Shown: positions 1 to 6,057, counted from the first letter of the stretch. The stretch is 8,099 nucleotides of DNA from a bacterium (GCA_021813235.1 JAKALG010000034.1:1-8099); one strand, 5' to 3'. Notes: generated by a model not told the origin, from the letters alone. Numbers and translations are program-made.

Positions 1-1
1 A

Positions 2-1084
2 GAAATGGGGGTAGCTACTCAAGCTGATTTTTCTCCTTTTTGGAAAGTCTGGAATGATATAAATGAAAAATACCCAAACGCTAGCAAAATAACCGACCAA
101 AATAAGATTTATGGGGCTATTTCAGGTCTTGTAGGCTCACTTAATGACCCATACAGCGTCTTTTTTAGTCCAGATGATGCAAAGATGTTTGAAGACTCAA
201 TACAAGGTAGTTTTGGAGGAATAGGCATGGAAGTAGGTATAAAAGATAAAGTTCTCACTGTCATTGCGCCTTTAAAAGATACTCCTGCATATAAAGCCAA
301 CATAAAATCAGGGGATAAAATTCTCAAGATTGATGACACAGTTACATCTGATCTAAGTGTTGATAAAGCAATAAAGTTGATTAGGGGTGATGCTGGCACA
401 ACTGTCAAACTGACTGTCTTTCATGATGGAGATAAAGAGCCTAAAGAAATAAAAATCACAAGAGAAAATATAAATATACCGACTCTTGATACAGAATTAA
501 GAAAGGATGGCATTTTTGTAATAAGACTTTACAGTTTTTCAGCAAATTCAGCAGAATTATTCCGCGGTGCGTTAAAGAAATTTTCTACATCAGGTTCTGA
601 TAAATTGCTACTTGATTTACGAGGCAATCCAGGAGGTTATTTAGATTCAGCTGTTTCTATGGCTAGCTGGTTCTTGGAAGGTGGCAAACCTGTGGTCACG
701 GAAGATTATGGCAATAATGCAAAACCAAAAATATACAGAAGCCAAGGCTATAACATTTTTACTGATAAATTAAAATTCGTTATCTTGATAGACGGTGGTT
801 CAGCTTCAGCTTCAGAAATATTAGCTGGAGCAATGCAAGATTATAAAAAAGCTATTTTAGTCGGAGAAAAAAGTTATGGAAAGGGTTCAGTGCAAGAAGT
901 CGTGAAAGTTACTCCCGATACTCTTCTTAAAATCACTGTAGCAAAATGGCTCACTCCAAATGGTAATTCTATTTCAGAAAAAGGTTTGACTCCAGATTAT
1001 GTAGTACCGATAACTGCTAAAGATGCTGAAACTAAAAATGATTCACAATTAAATAAAGCAGTAGAATTATTATTAAAAAACTAA
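2..1084 (+). CDS. S41 C-terminal processing peptidase (Ctp/Tsp family), 5'-truncated
   Basis: Serine protease of the S41 family that trims or degrades proteins outside the cytoplasm. The frame is open to the left edge, so the true start and the expected N-terminal signal anchor lie outside the window; the Met at 5-7 is probably internal. Counting from that Met, residues 8-65 form the N-terminal helical part (LNDPYSVFFSPDD), about 70-150 a PDZ domain (FGGIGMEVG, KSGDKILKID), and about 165-335 the catalytic core. DLRGNPGG (204-211) is the usual carboxylate-side motif. GGSASASE gives the likely nucleophile Ser268, and GEKSYGKGSVQ gives the general base Lys293 and Gln297, so the Ser-Lys dyad looks intact. 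The 359 visible residues are about 30-50 short of a typical family member. rplI follows after 16 nt on the same strand, so co-transcription is likely. The family is certain; the substrate is unknown. Confidence 0.95.
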   Translation, partial: EMGVATQADFSPFWKVWNDINEKYPNASKITDQNKIYGAISGLVGSLNDPYSVFFSPDDAKMFEDSIQGSFGGIGMEVGIKDKVLTVIAPLKDTPAYKANIKSGDKILKIDDTVTSDLSVDKAIKLIRGDAGTTVKLTVFHDGDKEPKEIKITRENINIPTLDTELRKDGIFVIRLYSFSANSAELFRGALKKFSTSGSDKLLLDLRGNPGGYLDSAVSMASWFLEGGKPVVTEDYGNNAKPKIYRSQGYNIFTDKLKFVILIDGGSASASEILAGAMQDYKKAILVGEKSYGKGSVQEVVKVTPDTLLKITVAKWLTPNGNSISEKGLTPDYVVPITAKDAETKNDSQLNKAVELLLKN

Positions 1085-1100
1085 ATTCTAGTATAATTCA

Positions 1101-1547
1101 ATGAAGGTTATTTTTTTACAAGATGTTCCTAGGGTGGGCAAAAAATACGACATAAAAGAAGTAAATGACGGTTATGCTGTAAATTTTTTATTTCCTAAAA
1201 AGCTCGCGACTCTTGCGACACCGAAAGCCGTAGCTGAACTTGAAAGACATAAAAAAGAAATCATTATTGAAAGGGAAGTGCAAGAAGATCTTTTAATGAA
1301 AAATTTAGAAGAAATAAAAGGCAAGACCATCACTATAGGGGCTAAAGCTGATGAAAAAGGTCATCTTTTTTCTGCTATTCATGCAAAAATGCTTAGCGAG
1401 GCTATGGAAAAGCAATGTCATGTACAAATAGATGAGAAATTTATTGATCTAGAAAAACAAATAAAAGAAATAGGGGAGTTTGAAATTCCGATTCTCATAA
1501 AAAATAAAAAATCTTCATTTAAGCTTATTGTGGAGAAAATAAAATAA
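1101..1547 (+). CDS. rplI: 50S ribosomal protein bL9
   Basis: Large-subunit protein that binds 23S rRNA near the base of the L1 stalk and helps maintain reading frame. The 148-aa length is normal. The N-terminal domain is typical ([36 protein letters not shown]). A long connecting helix (about residues 41-75) leads to the C-terminal domain ([17 protein letters not shown]). The start is fixed by the conserved MKVIFL end and there is no Shine-Dalgarno. TATAAT sits only 3 nt before the ATG, too close to be an ordinary promoter for this start. bL9 is known to be missing from several CPR lineages, so its presence helps place the organism. It ends in a strong hairpin terminator that begins inside the stop codon. 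Confidence 0.97.
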   Translation: MKVIFLQDVPRVGKKYDIKEVNDGYAVNFLFPKKLATLATPKAVAELERHKKEIIIEREVQEDLLMKNLEEIKGKTITIGAKADEKGHLFSAIHAKMLSEAMEKQCHVQIDEKFIDLEKQIKEIGEFEIPILIKNKKSSFKLIVEKIK

Positions 1548-1581
1548 GAACTAGCATAAAATTTATATACTAGTTCTTTTT
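1546..1581. terminator. Bidirectional terminator shared by rplI and the 91-aa gene
   Basis: Perfect 9-bp stem AAGAACTAG (1546-1554) / CTAGTTCTT (1570-1578) around a 15-nt AT-rich loop. On the plus strand it is followed by TTT and overlaps the rplI stop codon. On the minus strand it is followed by ATTTTATTTT just after the stop codon of the convergent 91-aa gene. It probably serves both directions. Confidence 0.85.
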
Positions 1582-1855
1582 AAGTTGCATCAAAAATATT
1601 TTTATTTATAAACTCCAGATTAAATCTGAAACAAAAAGTTTTGACGCATTTTTCTAAAAAAAATTCTTGGGCTCCCATCCTTAGATGGACGTCTATACAT
1701 TCTTCATAAAGAAGAATCCTTTTGAAATTACCTTCAAGGTAGTCAAAAAGTAATTTTAAAATCAAAAGATTGGAATGTATCTCTATGATGCATTCTCCGT
1801 CATCTTCAAATATAACAGGGCCCAAGGTTACGGTATTTTTCCCAGGATTTTTCAT
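1580..1855 (-). CDS. Hypothetical protein, 91 aa
   Basis: I do not recognise the family. The protein has no signal peptide or clear membrane span. It looks like a small alpha/beta cytoplasmic domain: strand-like segments (VIFEDDGECIIEI), an amphipathic helix (LLILKLLFDYLEG), then a second half with four cysteines overall (22, 53, 70, 75). Support for a real gene: a good Shine-Dalgarno (GAAGGA, 8 nt before the ATG at 1855), a stop codon abutting a shared terminator, a possible promoter directly upstream, and no alternative gene in the region. It lies downstream of the rpmA terminator on the same strand, so it is probably transcribed separately. Function unknown. Confidence 0.72.
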   Translation of the reverse strand: MKNPGKNTVTLGPVIFEDDGECIIEIHSNLLILKLLFDYLEGNFKRILLYEECIDVHLRMGAQEFFLEKCVKTFCFRFNLEFINKNIFDAT

Positions 1856-1885
1856 AACCTTTTTCCTTCATTTATTAAACAACTC

Positions 1886-1914
1886 TATTTAGCTTAAGTA
1901 TATACCGAAAACAA
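1886..1914 (-). promoter_or_regulatory. Weak candidate promoter of the 91-aa gene
   Basis: On the minus strand, TTGTTT (1909-1914) and TAAATA (1886-1891) are separated by 17 nt. The predicted start near 1879 leaves room for the Shine-Dalgarno at about 1864-1869. The -35 overlaps the T-tract of the rpmA terminator. The -10 matches consensus at only three of six positions, so this is tentative. Confidence 0.3.
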
Positions 1915-1940
1915 AAAATCCCCACAACGAGAGGGGATTT
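1908..1940 (-). terminator. Rho-independent terminator of rpmA
   Basis: Perfect 8-bp stem AAATCCCC / GGGGATTT (1916-1923 and 1933-1940) with a 9-nt loop. On the minus strand it is followed by the T-rich run TTTGTTTT. It starts 14 nt after the rpmA stop codon. Confidence 0.9.
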
Positions 1941-1954
1941 CTATTTTTAAATAT

Positions 1955-2227
1955 TTAGTTTACATTTACCACCTTTTTGACAACCGTCTTGCCGTTAAAG
2001 GATGTTTTGCGCCTAGAGCCAAATTTGACCGTACCAGCTTTCAAGGCAAATAAGGTGTGATCTTTACCCATAGATACGTTATTGCCAGCCATAATGACTG
2101 TACCACGCTGACGAATGATGATTGAGCCAGCTTGTGCTTTCTCTCCATCAGCAAGTTTTGTACCTAGGTACTTTGGATTTGAGTCTCTTAAGTTTTTCGC
2201 GGTTCCGCCGGCTTTTCTATGTGCCAT
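1955..2227 (-). CDS. rpmA: 50S ribosomal protein bL27
   Basis: Large-subunit protein whose N-terminal tail reaches the peptidyl-transferase centre. The 90-aa length is normal. Family hallmarks are [12 protein letters not shown] at the N-terminus, then [21 protein letters not shown] and [16 protein letters not shown]. It begins directly at MAHRKAGG, without the cleavable N-terminal extension seen in Firmicutes, so no Prp-type processing is needed. There is no obvious Shine-Dalgarno (AAACAAATAT precedes the ATG). rpmA often sits next to rplU (bL21); here it is alone, with a divergent membrane-protein gene upstream and its own promoter and terminator. Confidence 0.97.
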   Translation of the reverse strand: MAHRKAGGTAKNLRDSNPKYLGTKLADGEKAQAGSIIIRQRGTVIMAGNNVSMGKDHTLFALKAGTVKFGSRRKTSFNGKTVVKKVVNVN

Positions 2228-2244
2228 ATATTTGTTTTTATGAA

Positions 2245-2274
2245 ATTAAATGTTAAAATTTACTTATAAATCAA
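2245..2274 (-). promoter_or_regulatory. Candidate rpmA promoter
   Basis: On the minus strand, TTGATT (2269-2274, four of six matches to TTGACA) and TTTAAT (2245-2250, five of six to TATAAT) are 18 nt apart. The predicted start near 2238 gives an 11-nt leader without a Shine-Dalgarno. It lies in the 72-bp divergent gap between rpmA and the 126-aa gene. Confidence 0.5.
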
Positions 2275-2299
2275 CGTAGGAGTAAGTATAAACAATTAC

Positions 2300-2680
2300 A
2301 TGGAAAAAATCAAGCTATTTATTGAAAGCGACAAAGGCAAAGACATATTGGTAATAATAATCATTATTTTGGTCGGTTTAGGCTCATTTGAGCTAGGTAG
2401 ACTATCAAAAGAAACGAGTTCAGGCCTTAAAATCGAATATAATGGACAAGAAGCTAATGCCATAGGTACTGTAGACCAAAATTTAGCCATTTTGCCTCAA
2501 AATTCAGATAATTCTCAAAAATCAATTTCCGGAAGTTTTTTTGCTTCAAATCGGGGGAGTAAATATTATTCCATAAGTTGTGGCGCTGGAAAAACTATTA
2601 AAGAAGAAAATAGAATTTACTTCAAAACATCTGGGGAAGCGGAAAAAGCCGGCTACGCACTCTCTAGCTCATGTAAATAG
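2300..2680 (+). CDS. Single-pass membrane protein with Ada-like C-terminal domain, 126 aa
   Basis: A short charged N-terminus (MEKIKLFIESDKGKD) precedes one very hydrophobic span at about residues 16-32. A linker follows, then a C-terminal module at about 80-125. That module (NRGSKYYSISC, GAGKTIKEENRIYF, SGEAEKAGYAL, SSSC) resembles the small Cys-containing domain related to the Ada metal-binding fold that is tethered to membranes in many Parcubacteria. Only two cysteines are present (94 and 125), against four zinc ligands in Ada itself, so metal binding is uncertain and a disulfide is possible. The domain probably faces outward, given the positive N-terminus. The gene is divergent from rpmA and ends in TAG just before a dense hairpin array. 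The Ada-like link is from memory of the pattern; function is unknown. Confidence 0.85.
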   Translation: MEKIKLFIESDKGKDILVIIIIILVGLGSFELGRLSKETSSGLKIEYNGQEANAIGTVDQNLAILPQNSDNSQKSISGSFFASNRGSKYYSISCGAGKTIKEENRIYFKTSGEAEKAGYALSSSCK

Positions 2681-2682
2681 AA

Positions 2683-2824
2683 TGGGATATTGTATGTCCC
2701 AAAGTGGATTTTGCGACATAATATAATGTGCGCAAAATCCACGCTATGTTTTAGAACGTGCAACGTCCCAAAACATATATTGTGCGACACGATACTATTT
2801 TAAATATATAGCCTAAAAGGCTAT
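2683..2824. repeat. Array of five adjacent hairpins in a convergent intergenic gap
   Basis: Five inverted repeats lie almost end to end. H1: TGGGATAT/ATGTCCCA, loop TGT (2683-2701). H2: perfect 12-bp GTGGATTTTGCG/CGCAAAATCCAC with an inner ACAT/ATGT and one extra G (2704-2742). H3: TATGTTTT...AAAACATA enclosing a G-C pair and ACGT/ACGT, loop GCA, with two A-C mismatches (2745-2777). H4: TATTGTG/CACGATA, loop CGA (2778-2794). H5: ATAGCCT/AGGCTAT, loop AAA (2808-2824). Gaps between neighbours are 2, 2, 0 and 13 nt. H1-H4 pair about 88 of 112 nt. None of H1-H4 is followed by a clear T-tract on either strand, so they are not ordinary terminators. No protein-coding gene is visible in the gap. Confidence 0.85.
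2808..2824 (-). terminator. Possible terminator of the 107-aa gene (hairpin H5)
   Basis: Perfect 7-bp stem with a 3-nt loop, 3 nt after the TAG stop of the 107-aa minus-strand gene. On the minus strand it is followed by an AT-rich stretch (ATATTTAAAATAG) rather than a clean T-tract, so termination efficiency is doubtful. Confidence 0.45.
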
Positions 2825-2827
2825 TCC

Positions 2828-3151
2828 CTACGGTTTAGGTAAGGCTGGAGAGCTCAACTCATAGTCAGTAGGTTTTCCATCTCTGATGCGCTCCATATTA
2901 TTTATAAAAGATTTCCAAAAAATATTTATAAAAACATCATTCCAAAGATAGGATGCAGGCTCTTTCAAATACTTGTCCCAAATGCTTACCGTCCCTCCCC
3001 CGACATAGTGTATATTGTCTTGTGCTTCAGGACTTTCTACTACAGATCGCACACTTACTTTAAAATAACTCAAAACTAAAATTAAAATAACTCCTAAAAG
3101 TAAAATACCGACGATGCTTATCCCTTTGTTTTCTCTATAAAGATTCATCAT
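2828..3151 (-). CDS. Small membrane-anchored hypothetical protein, 107 aa
   Basis: A basic N-terminus (MMNLYRENKG) is followed by one strongly hydrophobic span at about residues 11-30 (ISIVGILLLGVILILVLSYF) and then a polar region of about 75 residues. That region contains aromatic and charged patches (YVGGGTVSIWDKYLKEPASY, LWNDVFINIFWKSFINNMER) and ends in a Pro-rich tail. I recognise the pattern as a recurring uncharacterised Parcubacteria protein but know no function. KG|ISIVG resembles a prepilin cleavage site but lacks the usual Glu at +5. The start has two ATGs (3151, 3148) and only a weak AGCAGG 10 nt upstream, inside a hairpin. It lies 30 nt after the 45-aa gene and ends in TAG. The sequence around SYFKVSVRSVV resembles part of that upstream protein. 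Confidence 0.82.
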   Translation of the reverse strand: MMNLYRENKGISIVGILLLGVILILVLSYFKVSVRSVVESPEAQDNIHYVGGGTVSIWDKYLKEPASYLWNDVFINIFWKSFINNMERIRDGKPTDYELSSPALPKP

Positions 3152-3161
3152 TACGATTCTG

Positions 3162-3176
3162 CCTGCTGGAAGCAGG
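3162..3176 (-). promoter_or_regulatory. Leader hairpin over the Shine-Dalgarno-like AGCAGG of the 107-aa gene
   Basis: CCTGCT (3162-3167) and AGCAGG (3171-3176) form a perfect 6-bp stem with a 3-nt loop. On the minus-strand mRNA the 3' arm is AGCAGG, the only Shine-Dalgarno-like sequence, ending 10 nt before the ATG. No T-tract follows, so it is not a terminator. A role in translation control is inference. Confidence 0.4.
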
Positions 3177-3181
3177 TCTGA

Positions 3182-3319
3182 TTAGAAAACACTATTAAAT
3201 AATGTCTTGATCCAATTGAAAACATCAGACAAACTTATTTTAAAATACTTCATCAAAAACAAAGCGACGATGATAAAAATGATTAATTTGAGAAATCCAT
3301 CTTGTTCGCTTTTCATCAT
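3182..3319 (-). CDS. Small membrane protein, 45 aa
   Basis: A short gene between the M23 gene and the 107-aa gene. The translation starts MMKSEQDGFLK, continues through a hydrophobic span at about residues 11-24 (LIIFIIVALFLM) and ends KYFKISLSDVFNWIKTLFNSVF as an amphipathic aromatic helix. The Shine-Dalgarno GAAAGG (3324-3329) is 4 nt from the first ATG (3319) and 7 nt from the second (3316), so initiation may favour 3316; an upstream in-frame ATG at 3331 overlaps the Shine-Dalgarno and is unlikely. Spacing of 30 nt on both sides suggests an operon with its neighbours. YFKISLSDVF resembles YFKVSVRSVV just after the membrane span of the 107-aa protein, so the two may be related or interact. 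Function unknown. Confidence 0.75.
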   Translation of the reverse strand: MMKSEQDGFLKLIIFIIVALFLMKYFKISLSDVFNWIKTLFNSVF

Positions 3320-3349
3320 ATTACCTTTCATATTTATATTTTACCACTT

Positions 3350-4657
3350 TTACTTATATGGAGGCAAGTAATACATCGGGTCAAGGTAAGCGTTTATAGC
3401 AGAGACTGGCATAGTAAGCATTCTGCCAGGACATGATTTACTCGGTATACTTTTTATCTCCACTGCATCACGTGCATAGACCGAAACATGCAAATGAGGG
3501 CCTGTAGAATAGCCTGTATTGCCACTATAGCCGACTATCTGTCCACGAGAGACTTTTTCCCCTACGTTTACTTTAATGAGCGATAAATGCCCATAAGTGC
3601 TAGCAAGACCATTATCATATTTAATTAAAATAAAACGCCCAAATGAGACTCCTGAGCATTGTGTATCTGTATTACCAACACCAGCAACTACACCTCCAGA
3701 CATAGCCATTACAGGTGTACCGATAGAAGCACGAAAATCTACACCATTGTGTGTGCCATTCACATAGAGACGTTTCCCTGCTTCCGTCTTGCCGAAATAT
3801 TGAGTAATAAAAACATAATCAACTGGCCAGCTCAATACTCCTCCATTCGGCAATTTAGAAGGATCAAGAATATATTTCAATTGCGATTCATAATTACTTA
3901 ATTCTTTTTCAAATGCATCTTTCTTTGCGAGTCTATCTTTCAATAATTTTTGATAATTAGATTCGCTGTTTTTTGTCTGTGCTAAAAGTTTCTTTTTGTC
4001 TGCCGTATTTTGATCTACTATTTTTTTCTGGTCAGCTAGTTTAGACTTTAGTGCAACAAGTTGATTTTTTGCGTCTGTTGTTTCCTTTCTAGTATCTTCT
4101 AAGTCACTTTTCACTTGTCTCAATTCAATTATTGCTTCCCTAATATTTTTACTGATAGTAGACATATTATCTATATCATTCCACATTGTCGTAAAATCGT
4201 TTTCTGAAAGTATGGTCGCTATTTCATTGCTTTGTTCCAATTCGTTCATTTGTCTGATGTCTAAGGATAAAGCATCTGTATTGTTAGAAATACGGTCTTC
4301 TTTGTTGTTTATTTGCAATCCTAATTCCTTTATTTGCAGAGTTGTTTTATCTATCTTTTTTTGAGTGACAGAAATGTCTGCTGTTAATTTTTTTCTAGTT
4401 AAATCAAGTTGCTTGATAGAGCCATTCAAGGAATTTTTCTGTTTGCCTAAATCATTTAGTTCTGTCTGATACTGTTTAATTTCTAACTCTAGTTTATCTA
4501 TGTCAGCATTTTTTTGACTTATTATACTGCTTAATTCATCTGCGGTTTGGGCATAGGAAAAAACAACGGGAATTAATACAAGAATTCCTGCAAGAATTAA
4601 TAAAAAAATATCTTTCTTATTCTTATATGGCTTTTTGTAATCGTAACAAAGTTTCAT
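3350..4657 (-). CDS. M23 family metallopeptidase with N-terminal coiled coils (EnvC/NlpD-like architecture)
   Basis: Predicted murein endopeptidase acting outside the membrane in cell-wall remodelling or division. The 435 residues run as follows: a basic N-terminus, a hydrophobic signal or anchor at about 17-34 with a possible cleavage site after SYA (36), long coiled coils at about 38-125 and 165-265, then the M23 domain at about 272-430. The active-site set is complete: His303 and Asp307 (HNGVD), His357 (YGH), His388 and His390 (GPHLHV). It is therefore probably an enzyme itself, unlike E. coli EnvC, which lacks these residues and only activates amidases. Cys334 and Cys409 could form a disulfide. 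The start at 4657 is supported by AGG 5 nt upstream (TAGGAAAAAATG). It overlaps the end of gltX by 35 nt in another frame, so the two are co-transcribed. Confidence 0.93.
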   Translation of the reverse strand: MKLCYDYKKPYKNKKDIFLLILAGILVLIPVVFSYAQTADELSSIISQKNADIDKLELEIKQYQTELNDLGKQKNSLNGSIKQLDLTRKKLTADISVTQKKIDKTTLQIKELGLQINNKEDRISNNTDALSLDIRQMNELEQSNEIATILSENDFTTMWNDIDNMSTISKNIREAIIELRQVKSDLEDTRKETTDAKNQLVALKSKLADQKKIVDQNTADKKKLLAQTKNSESNYQKLLKDRLAKKDAFEKELSNYESQLKYILDPSKLPNGGVLSWPVDYVFITQYFGKTEAGKRLYVNGTHNGVDFRASIGTPVMAMSGGVVAGVGNTDTQCSGVSFGRFILIKYDNGLASTYGHLSLIKVNVGEKVSRGQIVGYSGNTGYSTGPHLHVSVYARDAVEIKSIPSKSCPGRMLTMPVSAINAYLDPMYYLPPYK

Positions 4658-6035
4658 TTTTTCCTAAAATAGAGGCAATCAAGAATGGGTCTGGAGATTT
4701 ATCTAGCCCCGATAAAGCATAGCGGACAGGATGCAGTAGCTCTCCCCTATTTTCTAAATTATTTGCAATTTGCATCAAAGCATTTTTTACATTTAGAACT
4801 GTGAATTCTTTTTCATCTATCTTTTCTAATTCACTTATCGCTTTCTTTAAATTTTCTGAAATCTTTTCCGCTCCCGTGTTTTTATAAATAAGTTTTTCAC
4901 TTTCATATCCGGGTTGTTTATAAAAGAAATCAAGCTCCCCTTTTGTTACCATTTCTTTTATATCTCCCCATTTAGAGATTCTCTCTACAATTAGAGGAAT
5001 TAATTTTTCTTTTTTCAAATCTTCTGGTAAATATTTAAAAATATTTTCTTTTAGTTCTTCTTCCGAGAGTTTCTTGATATGTTCTTTATTTATCCAATTC
5101 AATTTATCGTCATTCCATTGAGCGCCAGAATGTCCTACACGAGAGATATCAAAAGTTTCTATGAGTTCTTCTATTGTGAATATTTCTCTATCGTCTCCAG
5201 GGTTCCAACCCAAAAGCGCCAAGAAGTTTATCATCGCCTGCGGTAAATATCCTTCATTTTTATATTCTAAAATATCTTTTGCTCCGTCTCTTTTACTTAA
5301 TTTTTTATTGCCATCACTCCCCATGATTGGTGGCAAGGTTGCAAAAAGCGGAGGCTCTATGCCTAAAGCTTCATAAAGAGATAAGAATTTTGGCACAGAA
5401 GAAATAAATTCTTGTCCACGCATGACATGAGAGATACCCATTTCTATGTCATCAACAATATGTGCGAAATTATACGTCGGATATCCATCACTTTTTATTA
5501 AAATAAAATCATCCAATGCTTCAGGCCCTGCAGACAAATCTCCATAGACGAGGTCATTCCATTTATAACTTTTTATTTCTGGCACTTTAAAGCGAAGAGG
5601 TTTTTTTTCATCCCAAACATCAAAAGTTTCAGGACGATGCTCTCTAAATAAAAATGGTTTTTTAGCCAGTTCTGCCCTTTCACGAAATTGATTTACTTCT
5701 TCTTCAGTATATGGGTCTGGATAAGCAAAACCTTTATTAATTAAAATCTCTGCGTATTTTTTATATATTCCAAGTCTTTCTGATTGTAAATATGGTGCAT
5801 GCGGACCTCCGATTTCTGGACCTTGGTCCCAATCAATGCCTAGCCATTTTAATGATTCTATAATATGCGCTATAGAACCCTCTACTTCCCTTTCTTTGTC
5901 TGTATCTTCAATTCTCAATATAAAAGTGCCTTTATTTTTCTTGGCCCAAAGATACGCATATAAAGCAGTGCGAACACCTCCAACATGCATAAAACCCGTA
6001 GGCGAAGGCGCAAATCTTGTAACGACTTTAATCAT
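4623..6035 (-). CDS. gltX: Glutamyl-tRNA synthetase
   Basis: Class I synthetase charging tRNA-Glu in the cytoplasm; in genomes without GlnRS it may also charge tRNA-Gln for later amidation. With residues counted from the ATG at 6041, the signature TRFAPSPTG (8-16) is followed by the HIGH-type motif HVGG (19-22), RIEDTD (43-48), the Rossmann and stem-contact regions (YPTYNFAHIVDD, HVMRGQEF) and the KMSKS-type motif KLSKR (247-251). An all-helical anticodon-binding part reaches residue 472. The protein has no cysteine, so the zinc site of some GluRS enzymes is absent. I prefer the start at 6035 (MIKVVTRFAPSPTG) because it matches the family N-terminus and the predicted transcription start falls on that A; the ATG at 6041 would add only MY. 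No Shine-Dalgarno is present. The 3' end overlaps the M23 gene. Confidence 0.97.
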   Translation of the reverse strand: MIKVVTRFAPSPTGFMHVGGVRTALYAYLWAKKNKGTFILRIEDTDKEREVEGSIAHIIESLKWLGIDWDQGPEIGGPHAPYLQSERLGIYKKYAEILINKGFAYPDPYTEEEVNQFRERAELAKKPFLFREHRPETFDVWDEKKPLRFKVPEIKSYKWNDLVYGDLSAGPEALDDFILIKSDGYPTYNFAHIVDDIEMGISHVMRGQEFISSVPKFLSLYEALGIEPPLFATLPPIMGSDGNKKLSKRDGAKDILEYKNEGYLPQAMINFLALLGWNPGDDREIFTIEELIETFDISRVGHSGAQWNDDKLNWINKEHIKKLSEEELKENIFKYLPEDLKKEKLIPLIVERISKWGDIKEMVTKGELDFFYKQPGYESEKLIYKNTGAEKISENLKKAISELEKIDEKEFTVLNVKNALMQIANNLENRGELLHPVRYALSGLDKSPDPFLIASILGKNETLLRLQKAI

Positions 6036-6041
6036 ATACAT

Positions 6042-6050
6042 ATTCTAACA
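6042..6050 (-). promoter_or_regulatory. Extended -10 promoter of gltX
   Basis: The minus strand reads TGTTAGAAT, that is TGn plus a -10 matching five of six positions. Counting 7 nt from the hexamer puts the start at 6035, the A of the second ATG, which would make a leaderless mRNA. The -35 candidate TTCTTA (6065-6070, 17-nt spacing) is weak, as is common with extended -10 promoters. Confidence 0.5.
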
Positions 6051-6057
6051 TTTTTTG

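Noticed and set aside
1092..1097. TATAAT just before rplI as a promoter
   Set aside because: It ends only 3 nt before the ATG, so the expected transcription start would fall inside the start codon or later, and there is no -35 at 15-19 nt. The conserved bL9 N-terminus fixes the start.
2704..2777. Integron attC-like site, suggested by a long stem with an extra G
   Set aside because: No GTTRRRY/RYYYAAC core boxes are present at the stem ends and no integrase or cassette genes are nearby.
2683..2794. H1-H4 as ordinary Rho-independent terminators
   Set aside because: None is followed by a proper T-tract on either strand, and four in a row would be unusual.
3060..3151. Type IV prepilin signal in the 107-aa protein
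   Set aside because: KG followed by a hydrophobic stretch fits, but position +5 is Gly instead of Glu and the rest lacks pilin features. Kept as a remark only.
3659..3901. Plus-strand open frames inside the M23 gene, and similar ones inside ctp, gltX, murG and the nucleotidyltransferase
   Set aside because: They lie opposite well-supported genes, have no Shine-Dalgarno or family resemblance, and show skewed compositions expected of antisense shadows.
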